64,000 bases of DNA from NCBI RefSeq assembly GCF_037076455.1, contig NZ_AP028679.1, positions 4,293,501 to 4,357,500 on the forward strand. The letters are read 5' to 3'. Positions 44,351 to 53,373 of the stretch are shown in pieces (the first letter of the stretch is position 1; the number at the start of each line of letters is the position of its first letter). A model generated the notes under the pieces. The model worked only from the letters and a program-made list of their open reading frames with translations. It had not been told where the DNA came from and did no database searches. The position numbers and the translations under genes were made by a program. The stretch comes from Desulfoferula mesophila (GTDB lineage: Bacteria; Desulfobacterota; Desulfarculia; Desulfarculales; Desulfarculaceae).

Positions 44351-45001
44351 GGACGCGTGACCCTTGCCTTGCTCCGGCGGCACCGCTGCCAAGGCAGCGC
44401 TGACGATCTCCTGGGCTTCCTCCTCAATGCGGCGCAGGTGATCCGCCCCCTGGAGGCTCTCCGCGTAAATTTTGTAGATGTCCTCGGTTCCTGACGGACG
44501 CGCCGCGAACCATCCGTTCTCGGCCACTACTTTGAGCCCACCTATGGGGGCGCCGTTGCCCGGCGCATGGGTTAGAACGGCCTGGATTTTTTCTCCCGCC
44601 AATTCGGCGAGAGTTACTTGCCGGGGGGAGAGATTGGCCAACAGCTTCTTTTGATCCGCAGTGGCAGGCGCCTCGATGCGGTCATAGACCGGCTCACCTA
44701 ATTCGCGCGTGAGATCGTGGTAAATTTCGCCGGGATTGCGGCCCATGCGAGCCGTTATCTCCGCAGCCAGCAAGGCCAGGGCAATGCCATCCTTGTCCGT
44801 CGTCCAGACGCTGCCGTCCAGACGGGCGAAAGAGGCTCCGGCGCTCTCTTCGCCGCCAAAGCCCAGGGAGCCGTCCAGCAGGCCTTCCACAAACCACTTG
44901 AAACCGACGGGCACCTCGTAGAGTTTGCGGCCGAGTTTCGCGGTGACGCGATCTATCATCAAGCTGCTGACCACGGTTTTGCCGACTGCCGCCGACTCTC
45001 G
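44348..45001 (-). pseudogene. pgm: Phosphoglucomutase, C-terminal fragment
   Basis: The frame left of the IS21 element reads [19 protein letters not shown] and continues with the ends of domains 3 and 4 of alpha-D-glucose phosphoglucomutase: [20 protein letters not shown] (sugar-binding loop), [33 protein letters not shown] and [19 protein letters not shown] (phosphate-binding loop). The N-terminal two thirds with the phosphoserine are missing, cut by the IS21 left end at 45002. An internal start could be translated, but the product cannot catalyse phosphotransfer. The gene's other part is not in the window. Confidence 0.85.
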
Positions 45002-45153
45002 TGTAAATGGCGGTCCAAAAGCGAGACGATTTTAGTGGCGGTTGAAAACCGTGACACATTGATTCAGTTTTCTTCAGGTGTTTTGGTGCGATGGAGGCCA
45101 TGGTGGCTTCCAGGCCAGGACTCTCTGGAGGAGCGGAAGGGGTGTACACGGAC

Positions 45154-46653
45154 ATGGATCAATGGGCCCGGATCAGACTTGAGTTGCGCGATGGCCAGGC
45201 GAGCAAGCGCGAGTTAATGCGTAGAGAGGGCATCCATTGGGATACCCTGCAAAAGATTCAGAATTTTCCCGAGCCTCCCGGATACCGGCTCAGCACCCCC
45301 CGAGCCAAGCCCAAGCTTGGCCCCTACCTTGAGTTGATCGCCCGGATCATAAAAGAGGACAAAAAGGTTCCCAAGAAGCAAAGGCACACGGCCACGCGCA
45401 TATATCACCGCATCAAGGAGGCGGGTTATCAGGGCAAGTACACCCAGGTAAAGGAGGCGGTGCGCGCAATCAAGCGCGTGAGCCAGGAGGTGTACATGCC
45501 CCTGGTCCATCGTCCCGGCGAGGCGCAGGTGGACTTTGGCTATGCCCTGGCCAAGGTTTCCGGGGAGCTTCGCAAGATAGCGCTTTTTATCATGGCCTTG
45601 CCGTACTCCGATGCCTTTTTCGTGGCGGCCTTCGACAAGGAGTGCAGCGAGAGCTACTGGGAAGGGCATGCCAGGGCGTTCGAGTTTTTCGGTGGGGTGC
45701 CCCACCGGATCAGTTACGACAATAGCAAGGTCCTGGTTTCCAAGATCATAGGGCCTCATGAGCGCAAGCTGACCGATGGTTTTCTCAAGCTGCAGAGCCA
45801 TTACCTTTTTCGGGAGCATTTTTGTCGGGTGCGGCGTCCAAACGAGAAGGGCGTGGTGGAAGGGGTGGTCAAGTACGCCCGGCAGAATTTTTTGGTGCCA
45901 GTGCCCCAGGTGAAGGACCTGGCCGAGCTCAATGCCATGCTTTTAAGGCAGTGCCGCGACGACATGAAGCGCCGTTTGCGTGGCAAGGGCGGTAGCAAGG
46001 CCGAGGTTTTGCAGGAAGACCAGACAGCCTTTGTCCCCCTGCCTCCCTCCCGCTTCGATGCCTGCCGCAAACAGCCTACCCGGGCCAATTCATTGTCCCT
46101 GGTCCGCTTCGACGACAATGACTACTCGGTGCCGGTGGCTTGTGCCCACCATGAAATTGTGGCCAAGGGCTATGTGGATCGGGTGGTGCTCTGCCACCAT
46201 GACGTGGTGGTGGCCCGCCACTCCCGATCCTGGGGCAAGGAAGGGGTGTTTTTCGACTACCGGCATTATCTGCCCTTGCTGGAGCGCAAGCCTGGCTCCC
46301 TGGACCACGCCCGCCCCCTGGCTGACCTAGATCTGTCTGAGTGCTTTGAGGTCTTGAGGCGGCGGCTGGTGGCCGGGGAAGACATGCCTGGCCAGGGCAC
46401 CCGTAAATACATAAAGGTCCTACGTTTGCTGGAGGACCACTCCATGGCCAGACTGAAGCGGGCGGTGGAGCAGGCATTGTACGCGGGAGCCTATGCCCCG
46501 GAGGCCATTGTCCACCTGCTGGAGCCGCCATCATCAGGGCCCGCGGCCACCTTCCTGCTGGACGGTCGTGAGCACCTGGGCCGAGTGAGCGTGGCCGGGC
46601 CCGATATCACAGTCTATGACTCCCTCCTCGCGCAGGGAGGGGCGCTGTCATGA
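45154..46653 (+). CDS. istA: IS21 transposase IstA, copy 2
   Basis: Identical 499-residue protein to 7072-8571, with the same HTH, DDE catalytic residues and start choice. Identity across both genes and flanks points to recent transposition or gene conversion. Confidence 0.95.
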   Translation: MDQWARIRLELRDGQASKRELMRREGIHWDTLQKIQNFPEPPGYRLSTPRAKPKLGPYLELIARIIKEDKKVPKKQRHTATRIYHRIKEAGYQGKYTQVKEAVRAIKRVSQEVYMPLVHRPGEAQVDFGYALAKVSGELRKIALFIMALPYSDAFFVAAFDKECSESYWEGHARAFEFFGGVPHRISYDNSKVLVSKIIGPHERKLTDGFLKLQSHYLFREHFCRVRRPNEKGVVEGVVKYARQNFLVPVPQVKDLAELNAMLLRQCRDDMKRRLRGKGGSKAEVLQEDQTAFVPLPPSRFDACRKQPTRANSLSLVRFDDNDYSVPVACAHHEIVAKGYVDRVVLCHHDVVVARHSRSWGKEGVFFDYRHYLPLLERKPGSLDHARPLADLDLSECFEVLRRRLVAGEDMPGQGTRKYIKVLRLLEDHSMARLKRAVEQALYAGAYAPEAIVHLLEPPSSGPAATFLLDGREHLGRVSVAGPDITVYDSLLAQGGALS

Positions 46654-47426
46654 AGGACCAGGACAAACCCACCGTGCTCTTGGAGTACCACCTCAAAAAG
46701 CTGAAGCTGCCCACCATTCTCCGGGAATACGCGGCCATGGCCAAGGTCTGCAGCCAAGACCGCTCCGATTACATGACCTACCTGCTGCGCCTGACCGAGC
46801 GGGAGCTTCTGGACCGCGAGAAGCGGGCAGCCGAAAGGCGCATCAAGCAAGCCGCCTTTCCGGTGATCAAGACCATGGACACCTTTGATTTCAAGGCACA
46901 GCCCTCCATCAATCAGCAGCTGGTCAGGGAGCTGATGAGGGGCGAGTACATCGCCAAAAAGGAAAACGTGCTCCTGATCGGAAACTCCGGCACCGGCAAG
47001 ACCCACCTGGCCAGCGCCATGGCCTTTGCGGCCTGCGCCCAGGGAAGCAAGGTGAAATTCTACAGCGCCACCGCCCTGGTCACAGAGCTCATGGAATGCC
47101 GCGAGGAAAGACGTCTGCAACGCCTGCAGAAACAGCTCCAGCGCCTACACCTGCTGGTCATCGATGAACTGGGCTATGTGCCCTTCTCCAAGATAGGCGC
47201 TCAAATGCTATTCGAGGTGGTGGGTAGGGCATATGAACAACAAAGCCTCATGATCACCACCAATCTCCCTTTCCAGCAATGGACGGAGGTCTTCGGCTCC
47301 GAAAGACTCACCGGTGCACTGCTGGACAGACTGACCCATAGGTGCCACATCATCGAGGCCAATGGAGAAAGCTACCGGCTCCGCCAAGCCAAAAGACGAT
47401 CCCAGGCAAAGCCCAAAACCAACTAA
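46650..47426 (+). CDS. istB: IS21 helper ATPase IstB, copy 2
   Basis: A 258-residue AAA+ protein with the standard GNSGTGKTHLA. It differs from copy 1 only at the His that follows Walker A (Gln in copy 1). It overlaps istA by ATGA. This copy is the more likely donor of the fully active form. Confidence 0.95.
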   Translation: MKDQDKPTVLLEYHLKKLKLPTILREYAAMAKVCSQDRSDYMTYLLRLTERELLDREKRAAERRIKQAAFPVIKTMDTFDFKAQPSINQQLVRELMRGEYIAKKENVLLIGNSGTGKTHLASAMAFAACAQGSKVKFYSATALVTELMECREERRLQRLQKQLQRLHLLVIDELGYVPFSKIGAQMLFEVVGRAYEQQSLMITTNLPFQQWTEVFGSERLTGALLDRLTHRCHIIEANGESYRLRQAKRRSQAKPKTN

Positions 47427-47488
47427 GGCAAGATCATGATTGACAGCATGAACAACAGGACTATATCTCTAAAACAAGTGTCACGGTT

Positions 47489-47926
47489 TTAGACCGCCAA
47501 CTGTCCCGCACTTACTCCGCCATTCACAGTTGCCTCAAATTTTTTAAGTTTTGTTACATTTTTATCAACTTTTGATATATAACTGATTCCCTTGATAAGT
47601 GGTGATATTTCATCATAATCTATGAATGATCTATTGGATCTTTCTAGTCTGCCACTCTCCTTAACCTCAATTACAATTCCAAATTGTCGTTTGCCTGTAG
47701 TCATATTTTTTAGTTCTATACAATCAACAGATACTGATCCCAACGCACTAATTGTTCCGATCTCTGAATAGCCCTTTAAAACAACAGTCCCAGTCTGCCT
47801 CTCGAACAACTCCAATTTTGTTTTAGGCTTTTCCTCTTGAGGTCCTACCTGCCTAGCTTGCGCAGTTGTAAAAAATGAAATCGATAGCACTATAGCTATT
47901 GCGATACTACCCAACCTGTTATCCAT
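47489..47926 (-). pseudogene. Secreted hypothetical protein, C-terminus replaced by IS21
   Basis: The frame opens with a signal peptide (SIAIAIVLSISFFTTAQA) after AAAGGA. The mature part contains TGTVVLKGYSEIGTISALGS, VDCIELKNMTTGKRQFGIVI and SYISKVDKNVTKLKKFEA. From 47528 to the stop the residues (VNGGVSAGQLAV) come from the IS21 end, so the original C-terminus is lost. Function unknown; the DNA is AT-richer than the core. Confidence 0.75.
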
Positions 47927-48361
47927 GACTCATCCTTTATTTTTTTGCGGTGCTCAAAATTCAGATTCCCAAGTGTCGGATTACCTGTCAAGCTTTTTAA
48001 TTCGATTATGTAGATTAACGTTACCCTGACCAACTACAAAATATCAACCATTTTGTCTTTTTACCGAGCGGATCTTACCTTGGGTAACAGCTTAGGGGTT
48101 TTTTGTTTAACACTGATCTCGCGCAGATATCAGCCGCACCACCCAGCCCCTCATAAACGTACCATTTTTAGATACTGTTTGTTTTTGGGCCGAGGATACC
48201 GGCTATCCCTCAATGGTTTACCATGGGCAAGGTGGCCTTGGGAGCAGATGGTTGGCAACCGAAGGAGATATAGAGCCGGAAGGTGTTATACTCAACTTTC
48301 CAGTTTTCTATCAGCAACTAGGTTTCTATAAGACTGTAAAAAATCTACCGATTTAGATGTT
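47927..48361. other. Intergenic stretch with no supported gene
   Basis: AT-rich. A 92-codon open frame at 48053-48331 has no ribosome-binding site and a low-complexity Arg/Ser-rich product, so I do not call it. Nothing else recognised. Confidence 0.5.
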
Positions 48362-48364
48362 TAC

Positions 48365-48592
48365 TTCTCAGCTTGCCATTGAACTATTCGATATAGCCGT
48401 TCTCCTAGGAGCCGCCCTGAGAGATGAACAGGATCTTAACCCCCCGCTTGGCCTTTCGCCAAAAGAATCTTTGCCTCTCGAAGCTTGCTAATGATCTGCT
48501 CGGCCGAATAGTGCTTCCTGGCCACCGACACCCCTACTCTCTTGCCCAATATCCTACCTTAAAATCTGGACCAAGTTTAAGGAGGTAGGTCA
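48365..48592 (-). pseudogene. IS3-family (IS407-like) remnant with internal deletion
   Basis: On the minus strand the terminus TGACCTACCTCCTTAAAC (48592) is followed by an OrfA start, ARKHYSAEQIISKLREAKIL then LAKGQAG. Near 48412-48370 the sequence jumps to an OrfB piece, ENGYIE-stop-FNGKLRS, the motif before the final catalytic Glu region. Most of the element is gone. An isolated terminus of the same type lies at 9491-9530. Confidence 0.7.
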
Positions 48593-48679
48593 GTTCAATA
48601 TAATACTTTACAGTGATTGCAACGTGACCTAAAGTTTATCCGTAAAATACTGCGAATATTAACCAAGGGGTTGTTGGCG

Positions 48680-49243
48680 ATGTATAGTTACAGAAAGATA
48701 CACTGCATTTTGATAATTGTGGCTCTCTTCGTTTCCATCGGCGGCTGTGGTATGGGATTACCTGGTGAAGTACTTACTGGGCGGTCCGAATTTGATAATT
48801 CTACATACGTGCAACTAGTGCCCGTTTGGTGTGAAACAAAACTGGGAATGGGACTGTACCAAAATTCAAAGTCACAAGGAGATTTGTGGCTCTTAACGGT
48901 AGAAGTTATGGGGGCTCATACTATAGAACGTTACAATTCATTACAGATTAATATCGATGACAAGATATATACTTTTGACTCTATTAGCAAACAAACCCAC
49001 ATGAAAACCCACCCAGGATATTCAGATTATCGCTTGCATTACTATCGAAGCGCTTATAATACAAGTTCTAGGAACTATCTTGTCACTGATGAATTTTTAG
49101 AGAAGATCGCAAATTCTAAGAAAATGATAGTAAGAGTGATTTTCACAGATGGAGGTGTCGAGGCTGATTGTACTTGTAGCCTAGGGCAGTGCGTACAAAG
49201 AACATTTAGAGGATTCTACAATAAATATATTAAAAAGCATTGA
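48680..49243 (+). CDS. Putative lipoprotein, function unknown
   Basis: From the ATG at 48680 the product is 187 residues: a basic start (MYSYRKIH), a hydrophobic stretch (CILIIVALFVSIGG) and a lipobox SIGGC, so it is probably a lipoprotein. The mature part has no motif I know; it contains paired Cys near the C-terminus (DCTCSLGQC). AT-rich codon use and flanking IS debris suggest it was acquired. An upstream in-frame start (48617) would bury the signal peptide. Confidence 0.65.
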   Translation: MYSYRKIHCILIIVALFVSIGGCGMGLPGEVLTGRSEFDNSTYVQLVPVWCETKLGMGLYQNSKSQGDLWLLTVEVMGAHTIERYNSLQINIDDKIYTFDSISKQTHMKTHPGYSDYRLHYYRSAYNTSSRNYLVTDEFLEKIANSKKMIVRVIFTDGGVEADCTCSLGQCVQRTFRGFYNKYIKKH

Positions 49244-49464
49244 GTTTTAAAATGTTTCTTGGCGATGAAAAATAACGACATATCGAGGCTGCTGCATAAT
49301 CGCCGGTATTTTTTTTCAATTTATCCGCCGTGCCAATCAAAGATTCTGGCTTTTTTTTAGGCCTAGGTTTTGATTTGGGATGACCACTATTATTTTTGCC
49401 CTACCCGGGCCGGAGGCCTTGTGGTGCGCCCCGGTCCAGAGTCGCTCCTTTATGCACTCGCCAT

Positions 49465-49620
49465 TCACATTGCCTTTTTAAGATTGAAGGCCATCACGTT
49501 CAAGAATAGCCCTACTTTCGCCACCCCCAGATATTTCCCCTTGGCCATCCGACAGTCCATATTCAAAGTGCAGAAGGGCCCGATCGCTACCCGGGTCTCA
49601 CGCAGAGGCCAATGTTTAAC
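49465..49620 (-). pseudogene. DDE transposase C-terminal fragment (IS5/IS1182-like)
   Basis: The minus-strand frame ending at 49465 reads MDCRMAKGKYLGVAKVGLFL then NVMAFNLKKAM, resembling the tail of IS5/IS1182-type transposases (RYLGLAK...NLKK). No other part of the element is present. It abuts the IS110 fragment. Confidence 0.55.
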
Positions 49621-49638
49621 GATATCGAGCCAGATACT

Positions 49639-49739
49639 TTAACCACCGGCGACTTTGCCGCGGCGAACGACCTGACATTCATCGCCCAAGACACAAAAGT
49701 GGTGCTCCGCTTGTGTACATCCATGCCAACATAAATCAT
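49639..49739 (-). pseudogene. IS110-family transposase N-terminal fragment, frameshifted
   Basis: From an ATG at 49739 it reads MIYVGMDVHKRSTTF, the typical start of IS110 DEDD transposases with the first catalytic Asp. A frameshift then moves the homologous continuation (CVLGDECQVVRRGKVAGG) into another frame. Only about 30 codons remain. Confidence 0.7.
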
Positions 49740-49781
49740 TGTCTTCCTCCCATGGTTGATGGGTTTCCTGTAAATGACCAT

Positions 49782-50595
49782 TATCGGCCATCGGGGGGAA
49801 GACCACGTTCATCTCATCTACAGGTTGAACTGGTGTCCCCCAAAAACCATTTGTTCTTGTAGTCTCTCCAGTTAATTTTAACCGAAGACCGATATGTCCC
49901 CTAAGATATTTGTGCATATAGAAAGAGGGAGTGAGAGAGAAATCAAAATTGAAAGTCTGTTTGGCTTTTCTCGCGGAGGAGGGATGGTGGGGACGAGAAA
50001 TGCAAAACAAACAGTCCAAAACCCCTTTATTTTTTCCTGAAAATCTATGTGGGACTATTTTAAGCGGAATGGGTTATCTTTAAGCTCGGCTCCTTAACAC
50101 AACCATATCAACCGTTGATGCCGGCAACGGTAATAGGCACTCAGACCCATCAAAAAGGGTAATTTACTAAAGAAAAAAACCACCGATCGTCTTTTTCACA
50201 GAGCCATTTTTAGTTTTTGTCTAGGGTACCGATAGGGATGGATCTGGGCATTTCACCCCTCATCCTCTTGGAGCATTAACCGCCAAATAAGCTCGGTGAA
50301 ATCGATTTCATTTTAAAATGGGCGTTGCGGTGAGGTTATAGCACTATCTTCTCGGCTTATCTGTCCAATTTACCTGAGGCGCTCCCATATGCTTCGCTTA
50401 TCCCGCTGTCAGATTCTAATCTCCTTAGCATCTTCAGTAATAAGACGATCTCAAACATCTGATGTCCTTTCCGTCCAAGACCAGATTTCAAGTATTCGTA
50501 TTTAAATCAAAATTTTCTTAAAGGACACATTCCCTCCTTGAGTTCATTGTTGCGGTATTGCTAAGCTTCACATAGCACCAACCTAGGAGCCTGCT
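49782..50595. other. Gene-poor AT-rich stretch
   Basis: No coding frame with a credible start or product. The last 100 bases are probably the promoter region of the gene at 50596. The stretch at 49244-49464 is likewise empty. Confidence 0.5.
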
Positions 50596-51258
50596 ATGTC
50601 CAATGGACTCTCGAGGCGGGAAGTCAACCTACCGCCGGAGTGGTGGAACTCTTCCCTCTATGATTACACCAATGAAATGCCGCTGAATGGATGGATCTGG
50701 GAATTCATGCGCCGGGCACGTCTCTTGAAAAATTTGGAAGGGCGACCTGTTGATGCTATGAATCCAGAACCCGACATAGCAAAACTCATCGAATACGACT
50801 GGTTACGCTACTACAGAACCTATGAGCAGTTAGGAGGCCGGGTTGATAGGGCTGTTTTCCTGCCTCCCGCTGTATATTTTCCTGGAACTTGGCCCATGGG
50901 ATTCCACGGACAGCAATACTCGATAGAAGATGAACAGCTAAGAGAAAGGAGAGAAATAATCGTTGATTTTAATAGACGAAATGAAGTCATCATCTCCGAC
51001 TTTAAGCGCTTACTAAATAAAATGAGGAAGACGTTTCCTGAACCTAAGAGAATGAACGTAAGAATTGCAGATTGGGCCGGTAATTATATATTACAAGTAT
51101 GGGACTTGAGACAACATCGTTGCAGTTGGAGAACAATCACAGAATCTATTAATTTTATTGGTGGGATATCCTCAGCTCGAAACGCACTCAACACCGCCTC
51201 GAGATATATCAATAAAGGAGAGTGGCAAAGACTGGCTCTTCGAGCTGACCTTTTTTAA
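50596..51258 (+). CDS. Regulator-like protein of an integrative element (DUF6499-like N-terminus)
   Basis: A 220-residue protein. Its N-terminal segment PPEWWNSSLYDYTNEMPLNG followed by WIWEFMRRAR resembles the short 'transcriptional regulator-like' domain (YDYL...AWEFLRR) often found on conjugative and integrative elements. The middle is charged and helical (IEDEQLRERREIIVDFNRRN). The C-terminus (HRCSWRTITESINF, SSARNALNTASRYI) could form a helix-turn-helix. It precedes the Rep-like and integrase genes in the same direction. Family call is tentative. Confidence 0.5.
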   Translation: MSNGLSRREVNLPPEWWNSSLYDYTNEMPLNGWIWEFMRRARLLKNLEGRPVDAMNPEPDIAKLIEYDWLRYYRTYEQLGGRVDRAVFLPPAVYFPGTWPMGFHGQQYSIEDEQLRERREIIVDFNRRNEVIISDFKRLLNKMRKTFPEPKRMNVRIADWAGNYILQVWDLRQHRCSWRTITESINFIGGISSARNALNTASRYINKGEWQRLALRADLF

Positions 51259-51523
51259 CTATGCTACCAGAGCATTATACTTACTGTAGCAATGTTACCA
51301 GAAATTTTACCTCAATTATCCTAGATCTATTCCCCTACCCCTCTTAAAATTATAGACGTCACAAAGCCTTAAATGACTTTGTGTTCTCGCAGGCCTCAAG
51401 GCAACGGCGGCTTCTCTTTAGTAGCCAAGTGACTTCGTCAGCTACTGGGGCTAGGCTACGAAATTATTAGTAAAAATAGGGCCCAATGGGCTTGTCCCCG
51501 GAATTTATTGTAGGAGGAGGAGC

Positions 51524-52000
51524 GTGAATAATCCGCTGATCTCACATTGGAGACGTCGTCATTTCTGGGCAGCAGTCGATTGGCTTGATGAATGGCAATG
51601 GGAATGGCTGGGCACTTTCACCTTTGAAAATAACATCAGCATAAATAATGTTAATCATTATCTACATTCCTGGGTTAGAAAGCTTCAGACTCTTGAGCAC
51701 TTACAGGTGGCCTACATGGGAATTGCATGCTGGAAAAAGAAGCACCCCCATGTTCATCTCCTTCTTCTTGGCAGAGGAAATTATCAACAAAGGTTTGTGT
51801 ATCTAAGAAATATTAATACCAGTGTTTGGGAGAGACAATGGCCATTCATTGCTCAGGTTAAAACCATCGATGACCGCGAGCGTGCGATCAAATATTTGGC
51901 TGCGCATTGCTTCCGTTCCAAATGTGATGAGTACGAGCTAGTCGATTACAATGCAAAACTTCTTCAAAGATGCTCAATGAGGAGCGGTTTTGTCGGGTGA
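51524..52000 (+). CDS. HUH-endonuclease (Rep-like) protein
   Basis: A 158-residue protein; the GTG at 51524 follows AGGAGGAG. The three motifs of HUH rolling-circle initiators are in order: motif 1 LGTFTFE (29-35), motif 2 HPHVHLLLLG with His76-x-His78, and motif 3 RERAIKYLAAH with a candidate catalytic Tyr124. Such enzymes nick one DNA strand and stay attached through the Tyr. The size suggests a single-domain nuclease without helicase. It lies just upstream of an HTH protein and a tyrosine integrase, so it may start replication or transfer of the excised element. Confidence 0.7.
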   Translation: MNNPLISHWRRRHFWAAVDWLDEWQWEWLGTFTFENNISINNVNHYLHSWVRKLQTLEHLQVAYMGIACWKKKHPHVHLLLLGRGNYQQRFVYLRNINTSVWERQWPFIAQVKTIDDRERAIKYLAAHCFRSKCDEYELVDYNAKLLQRCSMRSGFVG

Positions 52001-52056
52001 CATCAAAAACGATTATGGAACACCCTCAACAGTTACGTGACTGTGGCTATTGAGCA

Positions 52057-52395
52057 GTGAACACGCCATATGACATACTGACCTCTGAGGAGGTTGCCGA
52101 GTATCTCCGCGTCAGCATTAGTTGGGTCTACAAGAACCAGGAGTTGCTGGGTGCAAGGAAGCTCAGGGGTGTCTTGCTCTTCCCGAGCAAGGAGCATTTT
52201 TATGGGCGTTTATTCGGAGCCGGGACGCGGTTACAAATACGACTTCGTTCTGAAGAAGCAAAGGCACACAAGCCGTTATTTCAAAACCAAGACCGAGGCC
52301 AAACGGGCAGAGGCTGCGAGAAGGGAGGAGTTGAACCGTCCGGTACAGAAACTAGGGGAGACCCAAACAGACATGGCCTTCTTGGACCTAGTTAA
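52057..52395 (+). CDS. HTH (excisionase-like) protein overlapping the integrase
   Basis: A GTG-started frame whose first 48 residues form a MerR/AlpA-type helix-turn-helix: LTSEEVAEYLRVSISWVYKN, then LFPSKEHFYGRLFG. This matches the HTH_17/excisionase family. After about residue 50 the frame overlaps the integrase gene in another phase and the residues look like an out-of-frame reading, ending at 52395. Either the protein truly has a non-conserved tail, or a frameshift has separated an N-terminal HTH domain from the integrase. Confidence 0.6.
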   Translation: MNTPYDILTSEEVAEYLRVSISWVYKNQELLGARKLRGVLLFPSKEHFYGRLFGAGTRLQIRLRSEEAKAHKPLFQNQDRGQTGRGCEKGGVEPSGTETRGDPNRHGLLGPS

Positions 52396-53344
52396 CTACA
52401 AGTTGGATAACGTAAAGGCTTACAACTCAAAAAGCCACTATGAAGAATTCGTATATGCAGCCCGCAGGTGGCATGCGCTTTGGGGCAAGCTAAGCTGCGG
52501 CGAGATCACTCAACGGATCATCGAAAAATTCGTGCTAGAGAGGAGCGAGGTCTCTCCCTATACGGCAAACAAAGAGATTCGCTACCTCAAAGCCACTTTC
52601 AATTTCGGCATAAAGAAGGGGATGATCACCACCAACCCTGTTATGGGCATAGATATGATGCCTGAGGACAAGAAACGAAAGCATATCCCCTCCTTTCAGG
52701 ACATCGCCAAAGTGATTGCCGAAGCTAACCAAGACACGCGGGATTATCTCTGGACTATCAGGGACACAATGGGCCGAGTGAGCGAGATAAACGCTCTTAA
52801 ATGGGAGGACGTAGACCTGAGGCAAAAGACCGTGACGCTCTATACCCGCAAAAAAAGGGGCGGCCACCGCACGCCGCGCGTGATTCCTCTTACCGATCTT
52901 CTCGTTGATATACTGAGCAGGCGAAGCAAAGACCCAGATGAAAAAAAGCCTTGGGTATTCTGGCACCGCTATTGGGACCGCAAACAAAAACGCTGGATAG
53001 AAGGGCCCTACCACAATCGGCACAAACTCATGCGTACCCTATGCGATAGGGCCGGAGTTGCACCCTTCGGGTTCCATGCCCTGCGGCATGCTGGAGCCTC
53101 CCTCCTAGACCAAAAGCGCATTCCCCTGGGCACCATTCAGAAAATATTGGGCCATGAGAACCGTCAGACCACAGAGATTTACCTGCACAGCATGGGTGAC
53201 AGCGAACGCGCCGCCATGGCTGCTTTCGAGCGGGCCACAGGCGGAAATACGATGGCTCGGGAGGCAGCGGCCAGGGAAAAGCCCCACTCAAATTCACACT
53301 CAGAGCGTGCCGGGTCTCATGGTCTAAGACTGGTAAAGGGCTAG
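52202..53344 (+). CDS. int: Tyrosine site-specific integrase
   Basis: A 380-residue recombinase. Start ATG at 52202 gives MGVYSEPGRGYKYDFVLKKQ, a typical AP2-like arm-binding N-terminus; a longer in-frame reading to 52094 is out of phase with the upstream HTH gene. A core-binding domain follows (SKSHYEEFVYAARRW), then the catalytic domain with Arg in DTMGRVSEINALKWEDV, HxxR in FHALRHAGASLL, His in LGHENRQTTE and the Tyr nucleophile in IYLHSMGD. It ends 29 bases before the 3' end of tRNA-Sec, the usual position of an integrase next to its attachment site. The last 35 residues are low-complexity. Confidence 0.93.
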   Translation: MGVYSEPGRGYKYDFVLKKQRHTSRYFKTKTEAKRAEAARREELNRPVQKLGETQTDMAFLDLVNYKLDNVKAYNSKSHYEEFVYAARRWHALWGKLSCGEITQRIIEKFVLERSEVSPYTANKEIRYLKATFNFGIKKGMITTNPVMGIDMMPEDKKRKHIPSFQDIAKVIAEANQDTRDYLWTIRDTMGRVSEINALKWEDVDLRQKTVTLYTRKKRGGHRTPRVIPLTDLLVDILSRRSKDPDEKKPWVFWHRYWDRKQKRWIEGPYHNRHKLMRTLCDRAGVAPFGFHALRHAGASLLDQKRIPLGTIQKILGHENRQTTEIYLHSMGDSERAAMAAFERATGGNTMAREAAAREKPHSNSHSERAGSHGLRLVKG

Positions 53345-53373
53345 GCAATGAGCCTAACCCCTTGAAATCATTG

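Larger units (their letters stand above)
45002..47528 (+). mobile_element. IS21-family insertion sequence, copy 2
   Basis: Same 2527-bp element as 6920-9446, in the same orientation and 38,082 bp away. It has the same terminal inverted repeats. No target-site duplication is visible (left flank ACTCTCG, right flank GTTGCCT). It interrupts or borders two broken genes: phosphoglucomutase on the left and a secreted protein on the right. Confidence 0.95.

Noticed and set aside
48053-48331. 92-codon frame in AT-rich DNA
   Set aside because: No ribosome-binding site and a biased, unrecognisable product among IS remnants.
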